Shown here one piece after another: positions 29,101-37,790 of a DNA stretch of 64,000 bases (position 1 is its first letter; each line of letters starts with the position of its first letter). The translations under genes were made by a program, and so were the position numbers. The DNA lies in contig CAXAMN010026694.1 of the NCBI GenBank assembly GCA_963970005.1, positions 988,921 to 1,052,920 on the forward strand, in the 5' to 3' direction. The DNA comes from Durusdinium trenchii. Lineage: Eukaryota > Sar > Dinophyceae > Suessiales > Symbiodiniaceae. A model generated the notes under the pieces. The model had not been told where the DNA came from. It was given only the letters and a program-made list of their open reading frames with translations, and made no database searches.

Positions 29101-31001
29101 GTAATAGTTGGGTCAAGCAGAGGGCCTAAACGTAGCCATCTGCAGAGACCCACCAAAAGGTGTTGTGGGAACCAATGCCGCTGTAGCAAAAAATTTGCCA
29201 TTGCATGATACAACGGCTTAAGAGGCTTGGGCGAGAAGAAACGTTGCGTCTGCGAGTAGTAGAAAAGGCTCAGAGAAAAAGTATTGAAGTATATAATCTT
29301 CATATGAATGCTAAGGTTGGCCCGATTGGCAGCTGCTAGCCTCGTACGAAATTTTACAAGCTGTTTTGACAGCAAAGTGATGAGAGATGACTGCAGCTGC
29401 ATTTTGACCATGGCCTCATTCGTGAGTTGACACGTCCACCCTGTGTGCATTGTTAGACCTAGATTGACAGTGGACGGCACTATACACTGGCCGCCTAGTC
29501 CTGCTTGGTCCAGACAATACAGCTGCTCAGAGGTGTAACTGACATTAGTGAGCAATTGCGTTTTTGATCGACACTGGCACGGACTGGCTGCCAATCGGCA
29601 GAGCATAGGGTGCCCTTCAGTTGCTAGTCTGGGAATGACCTCCGAGGCCATATGTATGCAGTGGTCCCTGTGTCTAAGGACAAAGCGACGTGCATAACTA
29701 GGGACTCGTTGTAGCGCTGCACTGCAAGTGGCTTGTCCTGATTCGTGGATGGGAGTTACGTGACTCCAAACGTCCTCAACTTTGTGCAGCGTGTTTTCGT
29801 CAAGGGCTCTGCTGGAGAAGCCTACTTGCCAGCAGTGATGCGTGTCCATGACAATACCTGCCGACTTCCATTTCCTGATATTTTGAAAGACTTCTTGAAC
29901 CCACCTCGAGTCCGTCTGCTGACCAACTATCGTAGTGTCATCAACATACCCAGCAACCGCAATGACTTGTGGAATTTGATTGAGCGCAACAAATATTGGG
30001 TCCATGGCAAGGCAGAAGAAGTACACAGATGTGGATCGTCCCATATCAACTCCAGAATGCACGTTTCTTGCTGGTAAGAGTCGTCCTTGTACTTTGTGTC
30101 TTATTCTTCTACCGAATAGTAGATAACGCGCAAACTGGAGGACCCAAGGGGAGCACTGACGAATACGTAGTATATGAAGGATCCAATGTGCATTAATACG
30201 CTCAAAAGCTTTGGAAAGATCAGCAAAGAGGGCAGAAGCGGGCGAGGATCCCTCAAGGGCTCCTTGTACTTCCAGCACAGCTCTCTGCGGCTCTCGAAAG
30301 GAGTTGAGCAGAGTTTGGGCAGGGTGAAAACTGTGCCGGGTAATTCGAAAAAGAATAGCAGCAGCTGTGCCATCTTGCAGTCTGTCAAGCGTGTCAGGCA
30401 TACCTAGCGGTCGGAAGAAGTCCGCCGTGGGCCCTTGCTTGGCTTTAGGGATCCATACGCCTACCTGGGTGGGTGGTGCCAGTGCGCCAGCTAAAATGTG
30501 ATGAAAGTCGTCTTTAAGGATTGCAGCAGTCTGTTGCGGGAAAATCCGCCAAAGAGCATAAGGTAACCCATCAGGGCCTGGAGCTGAGTCTTTAGTAAGG
30601 AGGAGGTGCTCGATATAGTCTTGCTCTGTGGGTTCAGGAATTGCAGGCCACGGCAAGACACACCGTCGGTAAGCCGAAAGCGTGTCGTGCCAATCTCGAT
30701 CATACTTAACAGGGTGTGCGAACCAAAAGTCACGGGTCGCAAGCATTGCTTCATCATACTCAAGGGCAGTACGGCACTCTTGCCCATTATGTTGTAGCAA
30801 TGGTCCATGATAGAAGGTGCCCCTAGGACACACGGTTTTAAGTCTGTCCCAGAAGATTTTTTGTCTTCTAGTTCGCTGGATTGGGTCTGTGCTGTCTGTG
30901 CCTATAGGCAGTTGCATATTCGCCGCAGTTGCAACTTCTGCTGCTTGTAAAGCAGCAGCTATGATGGTAGCTGGAATCAAAAGGCATCCCTGTTGGGTTT
31001 G
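26193..31001 (-). CDS. reverse transcriptase, RNase H and C-terminal TV-Pol-like polymerase
   Basis: About 1600 residues (numbered from 30980). RT: SAPGPDGLPY (~135), FADLSKAFERI (~254, motif A), GVDMGRSTSVYFF (motif B, with Met for the usual Gln) and AGYVDDTTIVG (~347). Cys-rich clusters follow: CVWCNNLTRCFPCG (~775) and CVLCQCG..DHWLSFC (~885), the latter like the zinc motif after LINE RTs. RNase H has FDGSA (~1073), AEAHACRAAI (~1118), VVQGDIL (~1151) and CNRLADYF (~1203). Residues ~1300-1490 show a superfamily-A palm pattern: GRFYSVGNAAQRLPRQVR, WEMDISGAHYEL (~1337) and IWLHDGFWVAP (~1482), as in the TV-Pol family. A basic tail ends it. The frame is continuous with the endonuclease except for one TGA; the 30980 codon is TTG, so a fusion or non-AUG start is implied. 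Confidence 0.85.
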   Translation of the reverse strand, partial: QTQQGCLLIPATIIAAALQAAEVATAANMQLPIGTDSTDPIQRTRRQKIFWDRLKTVCPRGTFYHGPLLQHNGQECRTALEYDEAMLATRDFWFAHPVKYDRDWHDTLSAYRRCVLPWPAIPEPTEQDYIEHLLLTKDSAPGPDGLPYALWRIFPQQTAAILKDDFHHILAGALAPPTQVGVWIPKAKQGPTADFFRPLGMPDTLDRLQDGTAAAILFRITRHSFHPAQTLLNSFREPQRAVLEVQGALEGSSPASALFADLSKAFERINAHWILHILRIRQCSPWVLQFARYLLFGRRIRHKVQGRLLPARNVHSGVDMGRSTSVYFFCLAMDPIFVALNQIPQVIAVAGYVDDTTIVGQQTDSRWVQEVFQNIRKWKSAGIVMDTHHCWQVGFSSRALDENTLHKVEDVWSHVTPIHESGQATCSAALQRVPSYARRFVLRHRDHCIHMASEVIPRLATEGHPMLCRLAASPCQCRSKTQLLTNVSYTSEQLYCLDQAGLGGQCIVPSTVNLGLTMHTGWTCQLTNEAMVKMQLQSSLITLLSKQLVKFRTRLAAANRANLSIHMKIIYFNTFSLSLFYYSQTQRFFSPKPLKPLYHAMANFLLQRHWFPQHLLVGLCRWLRLGPLLDPTITQAISLFGRYLRQGHRSFAEEQVGSYATQIQQCWKYWQQQLPAEDIQRLLALLRQNNTPAQRASGFKQLFKQLAINKLLAASHRHLAARIYKNGWAMGPSILFLDWLADLPTTQVGAVPRYAVLRWALGEDADFWLPLRGKLSRSQPCVWCNNLTRCFPCGPGHGALCPTCFLPATPMDLALNNLSDESKNLLHFHQVIVPEPKQLPPAFSRLLSSAGCRALDSYVPCVLCQCGFNSIDHWLSFCPVVHLTWLALWVAPAPEINWRKVPSRSIGVALCYMLFHLRRLVTECGGLRPDISCVHNRTVSHHVLDLWQRIYLSLPSMLLRYFRAPPQSSSTACTDSTKVKLQRFPMVVLEAALLPPKGLATTQSFAKGDTIATFAKNDHRLRLLLSQHRKLPFPTATACLVPFLCHCGATHLRLQATDDLSANTVLLLGEPQEWQGCLVQFDGSAHKHTQTGGAGVSLLHVTSSSTSLVQWLSIPLLSCSDNVVAEAHACRAAINLAFEYYVSCMSRGIPIDSVVVQGDILPVINYLQYKGRIKKPAVVAILEQCQQLLARAPCLFRLVYLPRECNRLADYFAGQASTAAKEAGGNPLVPLHHAALPPFQLAQALGFIIQQGDASQVPAFVLTECPCPTPQEMHTLLRRHPRYKWVAMDYIALAVASSHCLSVGYKPTVDALGGRFYSVGNAAQRLPRQVRLLLFGNSHWEMDISGAHYELMRRQCKAAEVHLALLPIAQARDYLRGALRAHIAEDEIGPLVKTWPLVIINSATPQEAIEYLKKRIRTELSHHLVSFAREVFAASRYAMRHPPSWCPIGPERTGRGAPFHYFEVLEQQVTWAAYSFLQPRVGFASAIWLHDGFWVAPRPENESLTALHTHLCHNFGFDPAEPPLMRCDPLQPKLAQLLSECTSAAPVIGSLSHASSQRPLPAVVRIHRKRIFTGAHPEQQDALEQRLMKRIKVQTTKRRRIR

Positions 31002-31004
31002 TCA
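31002..31004 (-). promoter_or_regulatory. single in-frame TGA between endonuclease and RT
   Basis: The minus strand reads CAA CCA TGA CAA ACC. Upstream and downstream codons are in the same frame, with no other stop for ~484 and ~1600 codons. Readthrough would give an EN-RT fusion of the usual LINE type. A recent nonsense mutation is the alternative. Confidence 0.6.
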
Positions 31005-32456
31005 TGGTTGTAAAAGATCAGCATCTGCGCTTTGCTCATACAACAGGCGTACTTCTTCCCATCGTATGTGCAGGAGTGTTTGCTCTTTGCCCAAAAGCTT
31101 GTATAGGCGTTTTAGAGGAGACAATTTTTTGAAGTGACAGGAGTGGGTTCTCCACCAGCTCCAAACTATTGCACGGCAATGTTGCGAGAGCACCACACCA
31201 GCAAGTTTAGTTTCCTGCGCTAATGAAATTTTCCGTTTGAGAGCGAGTAGGGAAGCTTGTCTTGTAACCGCCTGTAAGCTTTCCGATGCCACAGTTGGAT
31301 CAAGAAAAACTTGTGTCGGTATGGTGTGATGCTTTTCTGACTGTGGATGTGGTCGAAGGCGTGGTTTCATTTTCAGCCTAAGCATCAAGGCTTTGTGATG
31401 GCAGGTATTTATCCGGTATCTGCCATAGATACGAGCGAAAAGCTGTGTTGTATCCAGAAACAGGCTGGGCACTAAGAAGCGATCAAGTGCGGATTCTTGG
31501 TCTTGGTATTTGTAAGTAGGGAGCGTAGGATCAACATCAGTGAGTCCAGCCTGCACAAGGAAGTCATCCCACGTATGAAAGTGATTCTGATCGCATCGAT
31601 TAAAGTCTCCTCCTACAAAGACAGGATGATCGGTCAAGGCAAGAATGGTTTGCAGAGTAGCTGAAACGAAGGACCTAGGGCTGTTCGGAGGTATATAAAT
31701 CGAAACAAGCCATATAGTGCAAGCTTGGTATTCAACACGGGCAGCAACTGCATAGTGTTGGACCAGAACACGTTCTTCTTGGACTTTAAACAGGATTGCA
31801 ACTCCAGCTTGTTCCCCCGGATTTTGCTTGGCAAGAGTGGTAACTACTTTAATGTCAGGCCATGTGTGGGATAAGTATTGGAGATTGGCTTGATTCCATT
31901 TTGTTTCCTGTAGCAGTACTGGGGCTTGTTTCAACATGGTTTTGACTATCCAAGTCTTGTGCACATTGGTGGGAAGTCCAGGAGACCAGCTATTGAGATT
32001 CCAAGAGTGAATTCCTTTTACCGAGACCGGCAGGTTACTAGGTCTCTGCATACGGAACTGTAGGATGTTATGACAGAGCTGCCAAAACCTCGAAGGGATT
32101 TGGCGTAAGGATTGTACTTCATTCGGGAGAACGAAAGGAGTGTCGCTTATAGGCGTGGACGGGTCAGCGACAGTACAATCAGTGAACTTGCCAATGTTGA
32201 CACGTAGAGAATGTAGGGCATCTGATAAATTGACATTGCCATCAAAACCACACAACATGAGGAAATCCTCAATCATGATCTGCCGATATGGCAGACAGGG
32301 ATGGGTAAAGTGAATGAGGAAGTGAAGGGAAGAAACATGCGTGATAGAAGCATTGGTTTGTTGGGTAGTGTGCCAATAAGCTGCTTTGAGGCCTGTAGAG
32401 AGGGTACGCTGCACTAATCGGAGAGATTTGATGGGTAGGTGACATAGCCGCGTCAT
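31002..32456 (-). CDS. APE-type endonuclease
   Basis: Nicks target DNA to prime reverse transcription. A 484-residue frame starting at an ATG that overlaps the ORF1 stop. The ~150 N-terminal residues are unassigned. The endonuclease/exonuclease/phosphatase fold follows: WNLNSW (Asn), LLQETKW (catalytic Glu), VSIYIPPNS, VGGDFNRCD (Asp-Asn), SALDRFLV and CHHKALML, where the usual SDH has become CHH but keeps the His. The C-terminal ~120 residues are a basic helical linker toward the RT. In most LINEs endonuclease and RT form one protein; here they are separated by one TGA. Confidence 0.85.
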   Translation of the reverse strand: MTRLCHLPIKSLRLVQRTLSTGLKAAYWHTTQQTNASITHVSSLHFLIHFTHPCLPYRQIMIEDFLMLCGFDGNVNLSDALHSLRVNIGKFTDCTVADPSTPISDTPFVLPNEVQSLRQIPSRFWQLCHNILQFRMQRPSNLPVSVKGIHSWNLNSWSPGLPTNVHKTWIVKTMLKQAPVLLQETKWNQANLQYLSHTWPDIKVVTTLAKQNPGEQAGVAILFKVQEERVLVQHYAVAARVEYQACTIWLVSIYIPPNSPRSFVSATLQTILALTDHPVFVGGDFNRCDQNHFHTWDDFLVQAGLTDVDPTLPTYKYQDQESALDRFLVPSLFLDTTQLFARIYGRYRINTCHHKALMLRLKMKPRLRPHPQSEKHHTIPTQVFLDPTVASESLQAVTRQASLLALKRKISLAQETKLAGVVLSQHCRAIVWSWWRTHSCHFKKLSPLKRLYKLLGKEQTLLHIRWEEVRLLYEQSADADLLQP

Positions 32457-33406
32457 TCAGCGTGTAACAGAGCCTTAGCTCTGTGGAAAATTTTTGCCGA
32501 AATCTCTCCTTGTGTGCAAACGTACCAAACAGATTTTAGCGTCATAAGCCGACAATCGTCAATGCAAGCCTCCGTAGGGATTTGAGCAGCAGCTTGTTCA
32601 GTTGCAATGGTAGCAGGGAGAGTTGGATGCGATGCGTGTGGTATAGGCGTCAGGGAAATCAGCTGTTCACAGTTACTGACATCCGGGGCTTCAAGTTGGT
32701 GGATAAGCAGCAGACAGAGATTGGGTACTCTATCCGTTCGCCAGATATTTTCTTGAAGTCGCGGGTGAGCTGCACGTGCACTATCAGGACAGATGCTAAG
32801 GCACCAATCCTGAAGGAAACCCCCAATAAGGATGACTGGAAAATTTCCTAACACAAGATGACAGACATTGGCAAAGGGTTCATTGCATACTTGGTTCTCT
32901 GCTGCTAACAAAAGGTGGGAAAGTCGCCACAAGGCACATCCTGGCTCAACAAAACTATGTGTCCACGGCTTTTCGGTAATCGTGCAGATGCGTTCTTGTT
33001 GGATCGCAAAAGCACATAAAAGTTCAGTTCCAACCCCCTGGGGGTTTGTTTGAAAACCAAACATGGAGCGATACCAGGAGGATGACTGCGAGGGCTGGCA
33101 GATGTGTACGAGCTCTCCACCATACTTGAGAAGCAAAATCTCAAGTGTGTCATGGAGGCGCAATAGATACAGGCGTTTGGCTCGACTAGGACCGAGATAT
33201 CTCATGTGAATTGGTTGGTGGGCAAGCCAACAAATAATGAACCCTGTATCAGCTGTTTTGATCGTAATAAGAAGCTGTCGCAAAAAAAGCGTGATTCTAT
33301 GATAGGTGCAATGATGCAATAGTTCTTGCCGGTAAGTGTCAAGGGCATCACTATTAACATCATCAGAGCAGGACCGTTTGGGTGGGATTTGGGCCGTGGT
33401 GGGCTG
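32453..33406 (-). CDS. ORF1 of the LINE-like element, function unknown
   Basis: About 289 residues from the TTG at 33319; the frame is open upstream to a TAG at 33407-33409. No RNA-recognition motif, CCHC knuckle or esterase motif typical of LINE ORF1 proteins is visible. The protein is Leu/Cys/His-rich, with WLAHQPIHM, VCHLVLGNFPVILIGGFL and WYVCTQGEISAKIFHR stretches. Its last codons overlap the endonuclease start as ATGA, a layout that permits translation reinitiation. I cannot assign a function. The N-terminus is probably missing or frameshifted. Confidence 0.55.
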   Translation of the reverse strand, partial: QPTTAQIPPKRSCSDDVNSDALDTYRQELLHHCTYHRITLFLRQLLITIKTADTGFIICWLAHQPIHMRYLGPSRAKRLYLLRLHDTLEILLLKYGGELVHICQPSQSSSWYRSMFGFQTNPQGVGTELLCAFAIQQERICTITEKPWTHSFVEPGCALWRLSHLLLAAENQVCNEPFANVCHLVLGNFPVILIGGFLQDWCLSICPDSARAAHPRLQENIWRTDRVPNLCLLLIHQLEAPDVSNCEQLISLTPIPHASHPTLPATIATEQAAAQIPTEACIDDCRLMTLKSVWYVCTQGEISAKIFHRAKALLHAE

Positions 33407-33720
33407 CTAGTCTCTTTTGTTTGCTTCCTCTGCGTATGGGCACAGGGCGGGGCTGTGATGGTGTGTGGCGGACACGTCTTGTCAGTATAAGCGCCCACAA
33501 GAGCTGCATCTGTTCTTCTTTTTGTGCGGCGCTGACTTGTAGTTGGTCCTCCCATTGAGGAGGCAGGGGGCACGTTTCCCACGAGTGTCTTGCCCTGCTG
33601 TTGTGCTGCTCAGGGGCAGGTTGCCAGTCGCTGTTTGGACACCATTCGGCCAGGTGGACGGTGAGGGCCTTTCTTGCTTCCTTGCAGTTGCATCTGGGTT
33701 GCCTCGTTGCTGGGCCAAAG
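33407..33720 (-). pseudogene. proline/threonine-rich frames upstream of ORF1
   Basis: Two overlapping minus-strand frames (33202-33582 and 33482-33718) encode Pro/Thr/Lys/Arg-rich text with a CSSCGRL end. They are in other frames than ORF1 and may be its frameshifted disordered N-terminus. No domain is visible. Confidence 0.3.
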
Positions 33721-33875
33721 GGGATCTGGGGCGGAGCCGGCTCTGCTGCTCTGGGTGCTGCCTGACTTAAGCTCGACCACAGAAAGGTTCACTCGCAAGG
33801 ACAGCTAGGGGTTGCCTGTCCTGACTGCGCACCAATGCGCAGCGATTGGGGCCACAAAGAACAGGCAAAGCCATT

Positions 33876-33925
33876 TTTTTCACGAGTGCGGACGCCATGT
33901 GGGCGGAGTGCCCAGGTCACCATTG
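33876..33925 (+). repeat. dispersed T-tract motif, copy 3
   Basis: TTTTTTTCACGAGTGCGGAC, then GCCATGTGGGCGGAGTGCCC. Its mirror on the other side of the large inverted repeat is at 44195-44243. Confidence 0.75.
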
Positions 33926-34139
33926 AAAGGGGAAACACAAAATGATGAGGGGAAAAGCGCACAAGCAATCCCAAAACCAAACTTGAGCGGGGAAACGCGA
34001 AAGGTAGAGACGGACCGAGTAGCTGTCGGGACCTTTTCTGGTGAGGGACTGTCTCCGGTGTTTCAGGAACGTGCCCCTTGGTCAATCATGGATGAAACCA
34101 ACAAAGCCAGAGAGCACAAGAAGGCATAAGAAGGCTCAA

Positions 34140-34740
34140 GAGGAACTCCGTTGCGGTCAGATTGCGCCACACCGCTCTGCAGAGAGGCTGCGTTGCGTCG
34201 ACGCTCGTTTGTGTCTAGGTGTGTGAAAACAGGCGCGCGCAAAAGTCGCAGTGCGAAAACGCTCGCATGTGTGCCAGCTATGGTCCCACAGCTGCACGCA
34301 CTGTGTCAGGATTACAGGCCTGCACGCGTTGCGTCGAAGCCGCAGTGACTCAGTGACCAACCCCCTTGTAAGGATAGTGCTGGAGGGGCGCGGCCGGTAC
34401 TGCCAGGGATGGACGTCACGCTATGGTGGGTGTGCTCCACGATGCGGTAAGATTTCGCCACGCTAGGGTATAAGGCTGAGTCGAATGGTGTTCCGCGACG
34501 CGAGGGGTTTCTCCACAGGGCTTTGCAAAGAGGCTGCGTTGCATCGATGCTCGTTGGTGTCGAGCAATATGGTCTGTGAACGCAGTACGCGCTGTGTTAG
34601 GCTGCCGGGTGCGCGCGCGCGGCATCGAAGCTGCATTGCGCGACCTCATTGTGCAGGGTTCGTGCTGTATTGCGCAACCTCATGGCCAGCGTCGTACTGC
34701 TGTGACGCATGACTTCACCTTATGTCCAGAATTTAGTAGT
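34140..34740. other. CpG-rich interval with a duplicated ~35-base word
   Basis: No gene is recognised. AGAGGCTGCGTTGC followed by TCGA.GCTCGTT occurs near 34183 and 34519, and GCGTTGCGTCGAAGC-like text near 34330 and 34620. The stretch is richer in CG than its surroundings and interrupts the left arm of the inverted repeat. Confidence 0.5.
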
Positions 34741-34800
34741 GCTGGCGACGAGGGGAGGGGACGGGGAGGGGAGTGGAGGGGGGAGGGGGGGGTGGGGGTG
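34741..34800 (+). repeat. G-rich tract with quadruplex potential
   Basis: Runs of three to nine G separated by one or two other bases fill about 50 bases. Confidence 0.85.
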
Positions 34801-35653
34801 TTAGACATTGATCTACCAATCTTTAGTCCCGAGCAAGCTCTCAAGCCAGTCCCTTTGCTTCGCAAAGCAAACTCAAGGTAGTCCTTACCAGGCTACCTTT
34901 CGTGACAAACCACCAAACAAAAACCACAACCAAGAACCAAAACACCACCAAAGGCCAGAGGCCGTTTCTCCCTCATCTAAAAGTGTTTCCTCTGTACCAG
35001 GGTGAGACTTGTGAGAAAGACTGCGAACTAACTAGGGGCCTGAATTCACCATGAAAGTTGGACCGCATGGTCGGCGCAAGAGCGGAGTGCAGCAAAACCT
35101 ATCAAAGGGGCTTCGCACCCACCAAGCTGTGACCAAGGGGGCCACTGCATCGAATGGCAAAGACGATGATCAGGTACTATGCAAAACCTGCATTGTTTAT
35201 TGTCAGCCAGTCTGATCCTTGCCCAGAGGAGTCAGTTATTGCTCTGCCTGGCAAGCCATGGAAAAAGCCCATCTCGTTGCACAACCCTTCCAATTGATTG
35301 CGCGACAGAGACGAGAGGCATGTCAATTGTCAGGCAGTGGAGGCAGAGACACAAAAGGGGTTTGCTGACGATGGTGATGCCATCCCCCCCGTAGGGAGGT
35401 CACCTTTGCACACCTTAGCAGACAAGGAGTGCCATTGGGGTACTCTCTGTTTCAAAGGGAGAGAGCGGCATTGAGTTGCAAAACGTCTCCTGTTGCATGC
35501 AAGGTCCGGGTGAAACAGGTGAAACATGGACCTATCCTAGCGTGGCACTTGTGCCTCTTTGTGCAGCAATGATGGCGTGGTCGCTGCAAGGAGAACTAAG
35601 GTTCCCCCTGGCAACCTCCCATTACCATTCTCTACCACCCGCCTCTTAGGAGC

Positions 35654-35669
35654 GAAAGCTAAGGCTCTC
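35654..35669 (-). terminator. CTTA-loop hairpin downstream of LRR pseudogene
   Basis: On the minus strand GAGAGC-CTTA-GCTTTC, a 6-bp stem with one G-T pair. It is the mirror copy of 43354-43369. Hairpins with the same loop follow other LRR genes here. Confidence 0.5.
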
Positions 35670-35717
35670 ATTCCTACAGGCTCACTGTAACGTAGTTACT
35701 GGGGCCGAAAGGATGGC

Positions 35718-36616
35718 TTAGCCTGAGCTTTCTTGAACCTGGCTCACAAAATTGACCGCAGAATAGCAGTCCATTCCCACTGTCATTTGCTTTGCCAACT
35801 TGGTGTGCGGCTGCTTAGATGTCGTCTCTCCATTGGTCATTGGCATTTGGCGGTAGGAATCGGAGCCATTGGGGCTTGTCCAATTGCTCGCGTTTGTCAA
35901 AGGCATTGAGCCAGGCATCTGTACCTCGCCATGTTTTGCTTTTTCCTTGTTTACGAAATGCTCGAAGCTGCGTACAGCCTGCAAAAGCACGCCGAGTAAT
36001 GTAAAGCAGGGATGGTGGGATGCAGACTTCTTGCAGCTAGGTGCACTTGAGAAGGCTTCTTGCTCTATGATGCGTAAGTTTCGGGAAAGGCTGAGTTGCT
36101 GTAGCTGTGAGCAGTGTGCAAAGGTTGAACCCAAAATTTCAATCACTTTAGTTTGGGACAAATCCACAGTTCGCAGCTGCTGGCAGCTTACGCACGCAGC
36201 CGCACCTACCCTGTTGAAGTCTGACGGCAGATAGAGTGCGACTATACCTGCCTCCAAGAAACAGCAGTCAGGCAGACTCCGGTTTGGATTGGCGGAGTCT
36301 TGCCCTTTCTTGCCGAGGTTGAGGTGCTGGAGGGCCGTGCGTCCTTGAAACACACCGGGCCGCAGTTGTGCTTGGGGGGGCGAGTATATTGTCAGGGCAC
36401 TGTGTCACTCCTATTTGCGTTAGAGAGCAACACTCTTCGAAGACCTTAGGGCCGAAATGTTGGCAGCCAGGGGCAATTACTACGCGCAAGGCTCGGCAGC
36501 ATCTGAACGCACCATGCAGCAGACTGACCGTTTCTGGTAGTTGGACCACTTGTAGCTGCCGACAGCTTCTCCACGCAGCCTCCTACAATCCTCACACCGG
36601 GTTCAACTAAAAGGAC
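35718..36616 (-). pseudogene. LRR gene (third type), truncated and frameshifted
   Basis: It matches the plus-strand LRR gene at 42141-43205. The frame starts within VEPGVRIVGG at the inverted-repeat boundary, so the N-terminal domain is missing. It keeps the central repeats deleted from the other copy (VGAAACVSCQQLRTVDL, STFAHCSQLQQLSL), but a one-base deletion at EQEAF throws the C-terminus out of frame. The frame also breaks near 36350. Confidence 0.75.
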
Positions 36617-36866
36617 AGGCAAAGCCATGTGACTTGATCGGTTGAGCGGACCGTCCCTGCTTGAGCCAAAGTTCTGCGCAGAGAAGCTTCGTGCAGGGTG
36701 GGTGGTAGCAGTGTAGAGGGCAACCTCATTTGTGCATCGCTAACTGCCAGAGCTTCTGAACACATTTGGAGAACCGTCGATACGATGGTGCTGTGGACAT
36801 GTCATGACATGCTCTGTTTTATGCTGCGCAGTAGGTCAGAATGCTTCACCGAAGGGAGAAGCCCGT

Positions 36867-37545
36867 CTATCGTGTGCAGTTGGTGTGTAGTTGGCCAAGT
36901 GCTTCTTCCAACTCGAACCGCCCGATACGCTGGCCTTTGGGCAGTCCCATCACCAATGAGCGGGCATTCTCGTAGTAGGTCGCAAAGAGTTCTAGCCGCC
37001 GTTTTGAAAATGGCAAGCGCCTTGCGGCCTCCTTCGCCAGACACAAAAAAGGCGTTTCATATTCGAGACAACCCTCTGGCAGTTGGTGCCCAGGGGAGGT
37101 TCTTCCCGGTTTGTGGGGCTGACCTGCGCTGCGTAAACGCCTGCTCGTCCATTGGGAGGTGGCTGAAAGATTTCGAATTGAGGTACGGCACGCGGCATAA
37201 GTGGACCTGCTGGCTGTGGGTAAGCCACAAGGCAGCCCTACGTTTGGCTGGGGGCGAGGTTGGCCAATGTTCGAGGTGTTGAAGCGCTCTGAAGGGAAAG
37301 ACCTGCATTGGAGTGTCTTCTTCCCGACTCCACTGCAAATGGTCAAGAACCTCTCTGGCCGCCTCTCGAGGGTTACTGATGATTTCGCGATGTAGCAACA
37401 GGCGGTATACCTTTGCCCTGGTTTCTGGGTTCGATCCATGAATGATGAACCCTTCTTGCGTGATGTGTGGTGAATCGGCAAAGAGAAACAGCGTGTGGCC
37501 GCTGGGCCGCATTGCAGGTGTCGTCCCAACCAGAAACAAGATGTT
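36867..37545 (-). pseudogene. ORF3 C-terminal part and ORF4 N-terminal part, decayed
   Basis: 37057-37539 encodes a protein with FADSPHITQEGFIIHG and KVYRLLL, matching the second half of ORF3 in the large element (FEDSPHITHDGVLLHG, MVYRILQ). After a frame change, text near 36870-37040 (PFLCLAKEAARRLPF, RSLVMGLPKG) weakly resembles the ORF4 N-terminus. The first half of ORF3 lies 7 kb away at 44.3-44.5 kb. This is part of a scrambled second copy. Confidence 0.6.
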
Positions 37546-37790
37546 GGATAATATAACCCCCCTTGATCCGGCTGGCTACGAGGTTCTTCATGTGCCACAC
37601 GTCCTTCGGCTTGCTAGGGCCCGACTGAGGGATGGTACCCTTGTCTGTCCACTGTCAACAGACTTTAGCAGGATTTATCTCACATTGAGTGGCATCCTCC
37701 TTGCGGGCGATGTGTATGAGAGGTATATTATCTACAGGCACCTGGTGGACCTAGGACTTGCGGGTCCCATGGCACCAGTGTTGAGCTGGT
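37536..37790 (+). CDS. unassigned open frame ahead of P copy
   Basis: Within a longer frame (37442-37900) the stretch containing DPAGYEVLHVPHVLRLARAR and LSTDFSRIYLTLSGILLAGD has protein-like composition. I do not recognise it. It runs opposite to the ORF3 fragment and into the P copy, so it may be the N-terminal part of P in this module. Confidence that it is a gene is low. Confidence 0.35.

Larger units (their letters stand above)
20491..33720 (-). mobile_element. giant LINE-like retroelement with endonuclease, RT, RNase H, TV-Pol, hydrolase and helicase
   Basis: Six long minus-strand frames lie head to tail: ORF1, APE endonuclease, RT-RNase H-TV-Pol, ORF3, alpha/beta-hydrolase and SF1 helicase. 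Endonuclease followed by RT and RNase H is the non-LTR core; the later modules are not part of any LINE I know. Junctions are tight: ATGA overlap, single in-frame TGA, 380 bases, 52 bases (25144-25195), single in-frame TGA. Pieces of RT, ORF3 and ORF4 recur at 36.9-48.3 kb, which shows a repeated unit. The 3' end is lost at the gap and the 5' end is unclear near 33.4-33.7 kb. Long open frames suggest recent activity. Confidence 0.75.
34970..36616. repeat. large inverted repeat, left arm
   Basis: Reverse-complement match to 42518-44050. Anchors include TCTGTACCAGGGTGAGAC, GGGCCTGAATTCAC, TCACTGTAACGTAGTTACTG and TAGTTGAACCCGG. It contains an LRR gene end and the module tail. More distal blocks (33.88-33.96 kb against 44.15-44.24 kb) suggest the inversion once extended further and was interrupted by ~0.9 kb. 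Confidence 0.8.
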
